A stretch of 16,575 bases of DNA from positions 1 to 16,575 of the forward strand of contig CAYURR010000052.1 of assembly GCA_964446745.1 (NCBI GenBank), in the 5' to 3' direction. This DNA is from CAYURR01 sp964446745. Its GTDB lineage: Bacteria > Bacillota > Clostridia > Lachnospirales > WQUN01. A program made the translations under genes and the position numbers. The notes under the pieces are model-generated. The model was given only the letters and a program-made list of their open reading frames with translations. It was not told the DNA's origin and did not search any database. Below are positions 6,915-14,688 of the stretch, in pieces (position 1 is the first letter of the stretch; each line of letters opens with the position of its first letter).

Positions 6915-7041
6915 AAAACAAAATCACGCCACGGATTTACACAGATTTTTACGGATCTACACGGATAACACAAAGTAAAAATGGTTTATCCGTGCAAATC
7001 CGTTTTTTATCCGTGGTAATCTGTGGTAAAGGTTTTGTTTT
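6915..7041. repeat. Long imperfect palindrome of the ACGGATTTACAC type (dispersed intergenic repeat)
   Basis: Two arms of about 55-58 nt face each other across a loop of about 14 nt. The left arm (6915-6969) starts AAAACAAAATCACGCCACGG and ends ACACGGATAAC. The right arm, read in complement, starts AAAACAAAACC and ends GCACGGATAAAC. Within each arm the unit ACGGAT(T/C)TACAC recurs. I recall sequences of this ACGGATTTACACGGAT kind as dispersed intergenic repeats in many bacterial genomes. It ends 13 nt from the stop of the ATPase gene and could form a large stem in RNA and aid termination. It has no coding role. Confidence 0.75.
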
Positions 7042-7054
7042 GCCGCAGCCCTTT

Positions 7055-7912
7055 TTATCTAAACTCCCCATCATGCAACCTAAAGAACTCATAATACTGC
7101 CTTACATTTTCCAATTCCGTCCATCGCTTTGTTACCACGGGCTTCTCATCGAGGTCATATATTTTTGCGCCTCTCATAGCCAGCAGAAACGGCGAATGCG
7201 TGGAAATGATAAACTGGCATCCGAAGAAGCGTGCTGAGTCCTCTATAAATCCCGTCAGTTCCTTCTGGCGTTTTGGTGATAGGCTGTTCTCGGGCTCGTC
7301 CAATATATACAATCCGTTATCGCCTATTTCCTCGGTAAAATATTTGAATGCGCTCTCCCCGTTCGAATACTCCCTGATATTATTTATCAACTCACTTCGT
7401 ACAAAGCGCGACTGGGTCTTGCTTCTGGACTTATTTACCTTCTTAAGCTGTTCATAATCTGCCATAGACTTCATCTGAAAGTCGGAATATTTAGCATCCA
7501 GATATTCGCTAAATAATTCATCTCTTTTTAAATCAATACCCTCATTCAGATTACGGATATTTAACATATAATCAAACACATCATCACTTGTAATGATCCT
7601 GCTATTTTCTGGGATATCGTTTTCTACATACATATCACACATTTTGACATAATCCGGATAAAAATTCGATTTATTATAGATTGAATCACGCTTTATTTTG
7701 GCCTTTTCCGCTATAACGTTCAGCGCTGTTGATTTCCCCGAGCCGTTTCCACCATACAAAATAGTAATAGGTTCAAAGTCCAATCGCACAAGGCCATGCT
7801 CCGATAATACTTGAAACGGATAATACGAGTCATAACATGTCCTTTGAATCTTCATGAAAAAGCTGTGTTCCATATCTTTATCAGGGAATTTGAAATAGTT
7901 CAAGTATAGCAT
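7055..7912 (-). CDS. Single-domain ABC/AAA-type ATPase (AAA_21-like), role unknown
   Basis: The 285-residue protein has all the parts of an ABC-class nucleotide-binding domain: Walker A GGNGSGKS (54-61), an ABC-signature-like SNGES (183-187), Walker B LYILDEPE (201-208) and the H-loop STHS (237-240). There are no membrane segments, and the insert between Walker A and the signature is short. Proteins of this class relate to the ATPases of OLD, RecF and several anti-phage systems, but also occur alone with no known function. No nuclease or toxin partner lies beside it, and it is transcribed alone. The start is supported by GGGAGG 6 nt upstream. The call to the ATPase class is firm; the biological role is open. 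Confidence 0.8.
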   Translation of the reverse strand: MLYLNYFKFPDKDMEHSFFMKIQRTCYDSYYPFQVLSEHGLVRLDFEPITILYGGNGSGKSTALNVIAEKAKIKRDSIYNKSNFYPDYVKMCDMYVENDIPENSRIITSDDVFDYMLNIRNLNEGIDLKRDELFSEYLDAKYSDFQMKSMADYEQLKKVNKSRSKTQSRFVRSELINNIREYSNGESAFKYFTEEIGDNGLYILDEPENSLSPKRQKELTGFIEDSARFFGCQFIISTHSPFLLAMRGAKIYDLDEKPVVTKRWTELENVRQYYEFFRLHDGEFR

Positions 7913-7940
7913 CGTATTCCTCCCATTATATTTTCCGACA

Positions 7941-7969
7941 AGTATATGTGAGGTACATCATAAGTTCAA
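7941..7969 (-). promoter_or_regulatory. SigA-type promoter of the ATPase gene
   Basis: On the minus strand TTGAAC (7969-7964), a 17-nt spacer and TATACT (7946-7941) match the SigA consensus at five of six and five of six bases. Transcription would start near 7934, leaving a leader of about 22 nt that contains GGGAGG. Confidence 0.55.
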
Positions 7970-8060
7970 GCTAAAGGTAAAAGCGTTTATGGCTAATCTC
8001 GCATAAAGTACAACCGCTCACGCATAAACTCCCTAAATGCATTAGCGGGAGGCGAAATTC

Positions 8061-8255
8061 ATCAAGATCATCATCCATTATCCGGAGAATGCCAAGGGTA
8101 TCGCACAGCTCAGAACGAGCATGGCCGTTATCCACGCGCGCACGGCTGCCGAGCATATCCAAAAGATACAGATCACAAGGCAGCAAAAGCTCGATCTAAT
8201 AAATTTGATGCAACGCAACCTGCGTTCCACCACGAAAAAACCGGCGAAGGATTAA
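8061..8255 (+). pseudogene. Small plus-strand ORF (64 codons) with ribosome binding site but ATC in place of the start codon
   Basis: The frame 8061-8255 reads as a compact protein that would begin IKIIIHYPEN and has a helical middle (AQLRTSMAVIHARTAAEHIQ), then TRQQKLDLINLM and a basic tail. GGGAGG at 8047-8052 lies 8 nt before the ATC at 8061, and an in-frame TAG at 8043 excludes a start farther up. From memory, small proteins beginning MKI-x-V-HYP with this helix pattern occur in clostridial mobile elements near serine recombinases, so an ATG-to-ATC change is likely. The stop overlaps a terminator, as for a real gene end. It is opposite in strand to its neighbours. The minus-strand ORF at 7971-8186 is its shadow. 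The first in-frame ATG lies well inside the frame. Confidence 0.45.
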
Positions 8256-8275
8256 GAAATCCTCGCCGGTTTTTT
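8235..8275. terminator. Bidirectional terminator between the small plus-strand ORF and the chemotaxis receptor gene
   Basis: AAAAAACCGGCGAAGGATT pairs with AATCCTCGCCGGTTTTTT across a 4-nt loop with one bulged base. Runs of A and T on the two sides make it work for both strands. It lies about 55 nt past the stop of the chemotaxis receptor gene and overlaps the last codons of the small plus-strand ORF. Confidence 0.88.
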
Positions 8276-8330
8276 CGCGCATACATATGGGTCTAATATT
8301 AGTCAACGGCTGAATTGCCGCTTCACTCTG

Positions 8331-10547
8331 TTATATCTTGAAGTTTGCTACCATCTGAGCGAGTACCTCGGACTGTCCATTCAATTCCTCGGCAGCCGCA
8401 GCCGCCTCCTCGGATGTGGAGGAGTTGCTCTGAACAACGCTCGATATCTGATTGATACCAATACTGATTTGCTCTATGCTCTCATGCTGGTCGATCGCGG
8501 CTTTATTTATCTTCACGATAATATCCGATACTGCATCCGTATTCTCTACGATCTTTGACAGTGACTCGGCAGTCTGCTGTGCGGTCACCGTACCATCACT
8601 GATCTTATTGATCATATCCTCGATCATGGTCGATGTATCCTTTGCCGACTGCAGCGTACGACCCGCAAGTGAGCGTACCTCTTCGGCTACTACCGCAAAT
8701 CCCTTACCTTGTTCGCCTGCGCGTGCGGCCTCTACCGATGCGTTCAGCGCGAGCAAGTTGGTCTGGAATGCGATATCGTCTACAACCTTTATGATCCTTG
8801 AAATATTATTGGAAGCTTCCTTAATCTCGTTCATCGATTTCAACATCTTGAGCATCTCGTCGTTGCCCTGCTTAGCATTCTTGTTCGATACGGTCGAATA
8901 ATCGTTTGCGTTCTTTGTCATATCGGCTGTTCTTGCTGTCTGGCTATTGATCTCCTCAACCGATGCGTTCAATTCCTCTATCGAGCTGGCCTGCGTGCTA
9001 GCGCCGGTTGCAAGATCCATGGACGCATTGGAAACCTGCTTTGCACCCAACAGTACATTGTCTGCCGAGGCCTTAATCTCCGACATCGTGTTACGCAAAG
9101 TCTTGAGGATGTTGTTGATCGATCTCTTTATGTTATCAAACTGGCCTACATATTCCTTTGTTATATTCTTGCGCAGATCGCCCGTTGACATCGTCTCAAG
9201 TACATCCGTGATTTCATAGATATATGAAGCAGTCGAATTAACCATCTTGTCAAAGGAACCCATCATTTCTCCAAAACTACCCTTATATCCCTTTTCGATA
9301 GTGATATCGAAATTACCGTTTGCTAATTCCACGAGCACCTTGTTCGATTCGTCGATAGGTTCGCTTATAGCCTTCAAAAGGTTATTTAACCCATCTACCA
9401 ACTTGCCCCAGTCGCCCTTGTAGGCAGAGGCATTCAAGCGGGTGTTGAGTTTACCGTCTATTGCAGCCGAGATCATACCCGACAGATCGGCACTTAAGGA
9501 TGCAAGGTTGGATTTCATTTCTTCAAACTTCTCGTTTGCAACACCCTTTTTGCCCGCGAATTTCCTCATGTTGGCCTTGAAGTTACCATCGCCAAGCTCC
9601 GTATAACCAGCCAAAATGGCCAATGTATCCGTCACGAGAGAACCGACTGTCTTATTGATCGCAACAGCCACGTTTCTATATTCTCCGCTGAAGCTGTCTT
9701 CGTTGATACATGCCTCTATGTCTCCGCCCTCGAGTTCGGACGCAAGTGTATTTATGTCACCGGTTATGCTCAATACAGTGTCGCGCAGCTTAATAAACGA
9801 CGAGGTCAGTGCACCTAATTCATCTCGGCTTGCTACCCTTAGGTTCACATTCAGGTTGCCGTTAGCAATCTCTTTTGCAGCACTCTCGAGTGCAACTATC
9901 GGCTTGACTATGTTGCTCTTCATTACAAAGATCAAGATAACTGTAATAACCAACGAAAGTATGATGCAACATAAAACTATAATAATAGCTATCCTGACTG
10001 TTCCCTCGGAATCTTTGCTCTGCTCAACAGCCAGATCAGCCTGCTGCCTATTCATTTCGTCAAAGATAGTTATAGCCTTATCAAAACTGGGTTTATACTT
10101 GTTCTTGAAGACATCATAGGCCTGTGCGTTTGTTTCCGTGGTGTTTTTACTTGCCAAAGCAGCTATTTCTTTTCTATATTCCGCACATTGATCGATAATA
10201 CTTATAGCATTGTCTAACTGTGTGATGTCAACCCTTATCGTTTTCCTGTATTCTTCAATAGTCTTATCGATCTCAGCACGCTTCGCTACAGCCGCATTCA
10301 AGCATTCTTCAATCGTAGCGGGGTCAGTATCTGCTAATGCGATAAGCAAGTTTTCCCTTATTGATATTAAATCTTTTTCTATATTTAATGCATGACGCGT
10401 GTTGGGCAATGAACGCTCTGCATAAAGCTTCACATTTTTGTTGACACTGTTGATGCTCGTCAGTGATAAAAACCCAAGTATCGCCAATAACACCAAAATC
10501 GTTCCAAAGCTTACAATCATCTTTGTATTAATTTTTAAGTTCTTCAT
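8331..10547 (-). CDS. Methyl-accepting chemotaxis protein with several HAMP-like units
   Basis: The 738-residue product is a membrane chemoreceptor. TM1 (about 11-30) and TM2 (about 185-209) enclose a helical sensor of the four-helix-bundle (4HB_MCP) type. A HAMP domain (210-262) follows, then further HAMP-like units at about 264-310, 355-395, 403-440 and 448-485, recognised by the recurring pattern L-x-x-G-x-(L/F) before a helix. The signalling domain (about 490-738) contains the hairpin tip DIAFQTNLLALNASVEAARA (591-610) that contacts CheA and CheW. SEEAAAAAEEL near 712-722 is a likely methylation helix. It ends NFKI with no CheR-binding pentapeptide. The ATG at 10547 has GGGGGT about 8 nt upstream. 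The ligand is unknown. It lies 81 nt after the helix-turn-helix gene and may be co-transcribed with it. Confidence 0.9.
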   Translation of the reverse strand: MKNLKINTKMIVSFGTILVLLAILGFLSLTSINSVNKNVKLYAERSLPNTRHALNIEKDLISIRENLLIALADTDPATIEECLNAAVAKRAEIDKTIEEYRKTIRVDITQLDNAISIIDQCAEYRKEIAALASKNTTETNAQAYDVFKNKYKPSFDKAITIFDEMNRQQADLAVEQSKDSEGTVRIAIIIVLCCIILSLVITVILIFVMKSNIVKPIVALESAAKEIANGNLNVNLRVASRDELGALTSSFIKLRDTVLSITGDINTLASELEGGDIEACINEDSFSGEYRNVAVAINKTVGSLVTDTLAILAGYTELGDGNFKANMRKFAGKKGVANEKFEEMKSNLASLSADLSGMISAAIDGKLNTRLNASAYKGDWGKLVDGLNNLLKAISEPIDESNKVLVELANGNFDITIEKGYKGSFGEMMGSFDKMVNSTASYIYEITDVLETMSTGDLRKNITKEYVGQFDNIKRSINNILKTLRNTMSEIKASADNVLLGAKQVSNASMDLATGASTQASSIEELNASVEEINSQTARTADMTKNANDYSTVSNKNAKQGNDEMLKMLKSMNEIKEASNNISRIIKVVDDIAFQTNLLALNASVEAARAGEQGKGFAVVAEEVRSLAGRTLQSAKDTSTMIEDMINKISDGTVTAQQTAESLSKIVENTDAVSDIIVKINKAAIDQHESIEQISIGINQISSVVQSNSSTSEEAAAAAEELNGQSEVLAQMVANFKI

Positions 10548-10612
10548 TTTTTGTTACCCCCAGTCGTTTTTTGCTTTCATTGAATCTATCATACATTAGT
10601 TACATTTGGAAT

Positions 10613-10660
10613 ATGTTCACGTAATTTGTCACGAATCAATTTGTGAACAATTCGTGACAA
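10613..10660. promoter_or_regulatory. Nested inverted repeats (candidate operator) at the helix-turn-helix stop and upstream of the chemoreceptor gene
   Basis: TTGTCACGAAT (10626-10636) and ATTCGTGACAA (10650-10660) form a perfect 11-bp dyad with a 13-nt centre. A second pair, GTTCAC (10615-10620) and GTGAAC (10643-10648), is interleaved, so the half-site (T)GTTCAC/(T)GTCAC occurs four times in 48 bp. It covers the stop codon of the helix-turn-helix gene and lies 65-115 nt before the chemoreceptor start. It has no T run and is a poor terminator, so a protein-binding site is the better guess. Confidence 0.45.
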
Positions 10661-12125
10661 GACTCAAAAGACGGTGCGAAACCTTTGTATTATCTTTATA
10701 CTCGCTTGGTATCCTGTTATTCCATTCTTCGTCTATCGTATCCAAAACATTATTGACTGCATGAGGCTCGTCTACATATTTTAACAGTCTGTTACAAACC
10801 ACATGATATAGGTTGCGCTTTGTTTTACAGCTGTATCCATATCGATACAGGGCTTCACCCTCTATCAGAAATCCTATGCTGAGGTTTTGAGCATCCAACA
10901 GCAGCTCCGCCGCTTCCTTTATATTTCGTATGTACTGCTCCCTGGTTAAATAAACATCCTTCCCGATTAACACAGATAACTCTTCATGATATACCGTATC
11001 CATCTCACAGTCCTTGCTGATTTTATTGAAATAGCATAAATGCCTTTCCAACGGGACCAATGTCTGCTTGTGTAGGTTCTTTACAATAGCATCAAACAGA
11101 TTCATCAATTGATTTTGTATTTCGCCATACACCTTATTTTTTGACAAGATCTCTTGTAGTAGCTCCCTGCTCATCGTTACAAACGGCAGCATTGGTGAGT
11201 AGGTATAGCTCACCTCATCTATCTCATCATATTTAATTATCTTGTAAAACAAGCGGAAACGTTCGGTGTTGTTTATGATTATATACCCTTTTCTGCAGTC
11301 CTTCATGAGCTCTATGAGCAGTTGCTCTGAATATTTTGCCGTAAACGGGTCCCTGCGCACGCATGTATACAGCTCATCATCATCGTTATTGATATCATAA
11401 CCCGTTATCGACATCTTACCTTTTATAATGTAATACGATGCTATGATCTTAGGGTTCATAGTAGCTGTAAAATAGTATTCGCTAAAATTTTTATATATAC
11501 TAAGCACATATGCCTTTGACATAAACTCGATAAACGCCTGCATGTAATAAGGATTGGTAATCATCGAAACATTGTGCCCGAGCTCCAATATACGTACAAG
11601 CCTATCAATAATATCTTGAAAATACTCCTCGTGTTTTATAATCCATGTAAACTGTTGGTTGTCAAATAGATACAGGTGCAAACACTCGTCCGATTGTTCA
11701 ATATAGTTCAGCATCTCGGTGAATGCCGTGTACCTGCCGTCGGCATTGTAATAAATCGGCATCGTACAATAAAACATGTTGCCCTTGGCCTCCGATAGGA
11801 AGCCTATTACATCGTCAGGCATGTCCATATGTGAAAGGAAACGGTCGATGCATTTCCGCAGAGCGTCTACATTATTTTCACAATGAATCCCATAAATACC
11901 CGAAAAAAGCTTCTCGAGGGTATTTATGTTCTGTGTCGCATTAAATTCTATCAAGTATCCGACTACGGCTTCGTAGTGCGCGGAATGTATATCAAAGGGT
12001 CTAACCCCGTATATCCATTTGCTGATATTTGTTCGGTCTACATGTATGGCCTTGGCCAGATCGGTAGGCCTGATATTCAATATGTCCAACAAATACCCCA
12101 ATGGCTTCGTATTTTTTTTTCTCAT
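10629..12125 (-). CDS. Large helix-turn-helix protein, probable transcriptional regulator
   Basis: The product is about 498 residues. Near its N-terminus (about 9-60) it carries an Xre/Cro-like helix-turn-helix (LGYLLDILNIRPTDLAKAIH, then VDRTNISKWIYG). The remaining 430 residues are not recognised; they are rich in Ile, Tyr and charged residues, look globular and cytoplasmic, and have no membrane segments. Proteins of this build (short N-terminal HTH, long private C-terminus) are common in clostridia without a known signal. Two ATGs exist: the one at 12131 directly abuts GGGGG (12132-12136), whereas the one at 12125 has proper spacing, so 12125 is preferred. Its own SigA promoter lies at 12212-12241. 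The neighbouring chemoreceptor gene and the dyad at 10613-10660 are the obvious candidate targets. Confidence 0.7.
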   Translation of the reverse strand: MRKKNTKPLGYLLDILNIRPTDLAKAIHVDRTNISKWIYGVRPFDIHSAHYEAVVGYLIEFNATQNINTLEKLFSGIYGIHCENNVDALRKCIDRFLSHMDMPDDVIGFLSEAKGNMFYCTMPIYYNADGRYTAFTEMLNYIEQSDECLHLYLFDNQQFTWIIKHEEYFQDIIDRLVRILELGHNVSMITNPYYMQAFIEFMSKAYVLSIYKNFSEYYFTATMNPKIIASYYIIKGKMSITGYDINNDDDELYTCVRRDPFTAKYSEQLLIELMKDCRKGYIIINNTERFRLFYKIIKYDEIDEVSYTYSPMLPFVTMSRELLQEILSKNKVYGEIQNQLMNLFDAIVKNLHKQTLVPLERHLCYFNKISKDCEMDTVYHEELSVLIGKDVYLTREQYIRNIKEAAELLLDAQNLSIGFLIEGEALYRYGYSCKTKRNLYHVVCNRLLKYVDEPHAVNNVLDTIDEEWNNRIPSEYKDNTKVSHRLLSLVTNCSQIDS

Positions 12126-12149
12126 CGTCATCCCCCATGGCGAATATTA

Positions 12150-12172
12150 AAAAACAGCAAGCATAAGCTGCT
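12150..12172 (-). promoter_or_regulatory. Hairpin in the leader of the helix-turn-helix gene
   Basis: AACAGCA and TGCTGTT form a 7-bp stem around 9 nt, located in the roughly 75-nt leader between the promoter and the ribosome binding site. It may affect mRNA stability or translation or serve as an operator. It is too small to match a known riboswitch. Confidence 0.3.
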
Positions 12173-12211
12173 GTTGTAGTTTGTCATAATTATGTTTCAG
12201 CAATAATTATC

Positions 12212-12241
12212 ATTATAATACTATTTCCAATAACCCTTCAA
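12212..12241 (-). promoter_or_regulatory. SigA-type promoter of the helix-turn-helix gene
   Basis: On the minus strand TTGAAG (12241-12236), an 18-nt spacer and a consensus TATAAT (12217-12212) form a strong SigA promoter. Transcription would start near 12205. Two TAATTAT repeats lie in the start region (about 12187-12210) and could bind a regulator. Confidence 0.65.
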
Positions 12242-12564
12242 GTAATTGTTATTTTATACCGGCAAAAGATTTTTATACGGATCGATAATGTTATATCGTT
12301 AAGTTATGTGTTGTGGGTTTATTTTATTTGGCGCCTCAATAATAGGGATAAAGCTACTTCATTGTGCCTTTCTGGATGATCTCGTCACGCTATAGGTATC
12401 AATGCATCAAAAAAGCGGTGGCTTCGGCCATCGCTTTTTGTTCGTCTTACACATGGGATTTATGAAAACTTTATTATTGTCATGGATGATGCAAAATTGT
12501 TTGTTAGATTTCCGGCTGCCAACAAAATCAGTAGTATGAGAGCTTGGTCTATTTTGTGAACCGA
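12242..12564. other. Intergenic region between the helix-turn-helix gene and the sigma-factor operon
   Basis: About 320 nt without a convincing gene. It holds the terminator at 12408-12439 and, near 12282-12300, a weak dyad CGATA-TATCG. No start codon with ribosome binding site opening a frame of useful length was seen on either strand. Confidence 0.6.
12408..12440. terminator. Terminator of the sigma / anti-sigma operon
   Basis: AAAAAGCGGTGGC, a TTCG tetraloop and GCCATCGCTTTTT form a 13-bp stem with one G-T pair. It lies about 125 nt after the stop of the secreted protein gene. The run of T on both strands allows bidirectional use. Confidence 0.85.
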
Positions 12565-13584
12565 TTACTTTAACAAAAAGTTTGTGTCAGCTATGATAAC
12601 GGATTGGATTTCTACCAAATCTATGGGCTCTTTAAATATGCTCGTGGCCCTAAAGTCACCGTCGGTAAAGCCTCCGCTTACGTCCATTTTAATTACAGTC
12701 CCGTCTTTCTTCTTTAATGATATAGGGATTATCGCCCTATCTACATATTTCTTCATTCCCTTAACAACAATGGATATAGGCGATATCTCCACAGTGTCGA
12801 CGAGGGATTCAACCGTTTGGCTGCCAATTTTTTCTTTTACGGTTTTATTGAATGTATATGTTTTTGCTTTATCGCTATATTTAAGAGGAATGGAAAACAC
12901 CCAAGGTCCTTTTCCGACCACCGATGCGTTAGCAGAGAGCTTATCTCCCGGGGCTGCTGTAATACTTTTGCCCTCAACATCCGAATTGGAGCCAAACACC
13001 TCAAGGATCTGGGCTATATTGTAGTACAGGTTCTTATCTTCTAAATTCACGTCCTCATATTTTGTCAAATCTGTAGTTGATACCAGCCAAAGTTTATTAT
13101 CCTGCGGGTTTTCGTCCTTGATGATCTCTACATTTACATCGCCCCTTATTACATCAGCCGGTAATGTTGCAGAATCTACAATCGGATATCCCAATTCGTT
13201 TACCTCGTTTAACCCAATGTAATACATTCCCCCATCCAATTTACGCCCGTTATTGGCCGTAACCTCAAATATGGTATAGGCAAAGTTTTTATCTCCGATT
13301 ACTTTTATAGGTTTTATTGTGACGTTATTCTTTGTGACCTCCATCCCCTTTACATCACAGCTCATACCTTCAAGGAGCTTGATCTGCTTTTCAGACAGTC
13401 TATTACCCTTGTACTTAAACTCAGTCATGCTGACGGTCTCAAATCCGTTAATGTCAGAGCTATCTACTCGCTGGTATAGGTTCGACAGAGGATTTACAGT
13501 CTCCTTTGCCTCTGCCCATGCTGTTGTAGTTATTGAGATGCTTAACAGGGCCACGATAGCCATTTGCATTGCTATTCTCTTCAT
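12565..13584 (-). CDS. Secreted protein related to the C-terminal domain of the adjacent anti-sigma factor
   Basis: The 339-residue product has a clear signal peptide (MKRIAMQMAIVALL, cleavage after AWA at 24) and no other membrane segment. Residues 228-335 repeat the outer domain of the anti-sigma factor encoded just upstream: WVFSIPLKYSDK against WEIPLTLNNSQ, VEISPISIVVKG against VRLSPLSLNIDG, IPISLKKKDGTVI against IPIRVIYKDGTIV, and FKEPIDLVEIQSVIIAD against FLRPIDPCAVKSIMING. The N-terminal 200 residues are not recognised. It is the third gene of the operon, 18 nt after the anti-sigma stop, with AAAGGAG before its ATG. A role as co-sensor, competitor or ligand-binding partner of the anti-sigma factor is inference. 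Confidence 0.75.
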   Translation of the reverse strand: MKRIAMQMAIVALLSISITTTAWAEAKETVNPLSNLYQRVDSSDINGFETVSMTEFKYKGNRLSEKQIKLLEGMSCDVKGMEVTKNNVTIKPIKVIGDKNFAYTIFEVTANNGRKLDGGMYYIGLNEVNELGYPIVDSATLPADVIRGDVNVEIIKDENPQDNKLWLVSTTDLTKYEDVNLEDKNLYYNIAQILEVFGSNSDVEGKSITAAPGDKLSANASVVGKGPWVFSIPLKYSDKAKTYTFNKTVKEKIGSQTVESLVDTVEISPISIVVKGMKKYVDRAIIPISLKKKDGTVIKMDVSGGFTDGDFRATSIFKEPIDLVEIQSVIIADTNFLLK

Positions 13585-13602
13585 ATTTTTCTCCTTTGTT
13601 TT

Positions 13603-14688
13603 TTATTTTGTCATTTCAACTTCTACACCGTTTATCATAATTGATTTAACAGCACAGGGGTCAATCGGTCTAAGGAAAATGATATTTTTCCTCAAAGCAG
13701 ATGATCCCTTTGGCATATCCTGTGTACTGGTGCTGAAGGTGTCTTCGTAAAAGTTATCCACGATTGTTCCGTCTTTATAAATAACTCTTATCGGTATCGA
13801 TGCCCAATTCTGGGCATTCCCTGTCACAACCAAAGCACCATCAATATTTAAAGACAGTGGCGACAGACGTACTTTTTCTATCGAGTAGTTACACCCTTCG
13901 ATCGGCACATTCATATCTTGAAATGAAAGCGTTTGTGTCACTTGACTATTGTTTAGTGTCAAGGGAATCTCCCAGTCATGATTGGCTATATCCGATATAA
14001 CAATGCCTGTATTAGAGCATTCCACCAAATCTTGAAAATTTATGGCAACTTCCTTTCCCTCGATGTTTACCCTTTCACCATGTTTTTGTATATATGGTTC
14101 GAAACGTACGATAAAGTTAATTTCGTTATCATCCGGTTTGTCGTCAGGTAGCGGCTCGGGTATTATATATTGGCCTTTAGTATTTTTTTCGTCCGCATCC
14201 TCCTTCAAATATACAAAGCAATTTTTGAACCTATACGACTTATCCATGGACATACCTTCGTCAGCGCTGACATGCACATAACCATACATTAAGTCATTAT
14301 CGCCGACCACTGCGCTCAGTTCAACGCTATACCCTTCTCCGGTGGCTATTGTTTGTAGCATTTGGCCCGATTGCTCTAGCAAAGATGCTTCCACATTGCT
14401 CAGCGGCTTTACATCGTTTTTGATTAAATATCTCCCAAAATACTGCGCTATGCCGTTATAGAAGCCCGCTCCCATAGTAAATACAAGCACAAGCATAGTG
14501 GCGGCTACGATAAGAGGCACTCTATAACGCCCTCTTTTCGGTATCTTTTTCATCGTTAACTTTGTATATACCCTGTTTTTAATCCGCCGCTTAACACTTT
14601 CATTTATTTTGATATCAATGTTGTTTAGCAGCAATGCCGTACTCTCAACATCTAAATCATTCATTATTTTGATGATTTCGTCCTCCAT
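13603..14688 (-). CDS. Membrane anti-sigma factor (DUF4179-type)
   Basis: The 361-residue product has a cytoplasmic N-terminus of about 55 residues (MEDEIIKIMNDLDVE and basic helices), one membrane segment (about 57-76, VPLIVAATMLVLVFTMGAGF) and a large external part. This layout and the residues after the membrane segment fit the DUF4179 family, which is encoded beside ECF sigma factors in clostridia. The cytoplasmic part would hold the sigma factor and the outer part would sense a signal. The C-terminal domain (about 238-357) is shared with the next gene. The ATG at 14688 overlaps the end of the sigma gene by 25 nt, and its AGGAGGTG site lies inside sigma coding sequence, which implies translational coupling. 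Confidence 0.82.
   Translation of the reverse strand: MEDEIIKIMNDLDVESTALLLNNIDIKINESVKRRIKNRVYTKLTMKKIPKRGRYRVPLIVAATMLVLVFTMGAGFYNGIAQYFGRYLIKNDVKPLSNVEASLLEQSGQMLQTIATGEGYSVELSAVVGDNDLMYGYVHVSADEGMSMDKSYRFKNCFVYLKEDADEKNTKGQYIIPEPLPDDKPDDNEINFIVRFEPYIQKHGERVNIEGKEVAINFQDLVECSNTGIVISDIANHDWEIPLTLNNSQVTQTLSFQDMNVPIEGCNYSIEKVRLSPLSLNIDGALVVTGNAQNWASIPIRVIYKDGTIVDNFYEDTFSTSTQDMPKGSSALRKNIIFLRPIDPCAVKSIMINGVEVEMTK

Noticed and set aside
6872..7237. 121-codon plus-strand frame crossing the palindrome
   Set aside because: It runs through the non-coding repeat and then antisense to the ATPase gene; no domain or ribosome binding site supports it.
7971..8186. 71-codon minus-strand frame
   Set aside because: It is opposite the better-supported small plus-strand frame and has no ribosome binding site or recognisable features.
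10548..10612. Sigma-D (flagellar) promoter before the chemoreceptor gene
   Set aside because: No TAAA-15-GCCGATAA-like pair is present; only a poor TATGAT with no -35.
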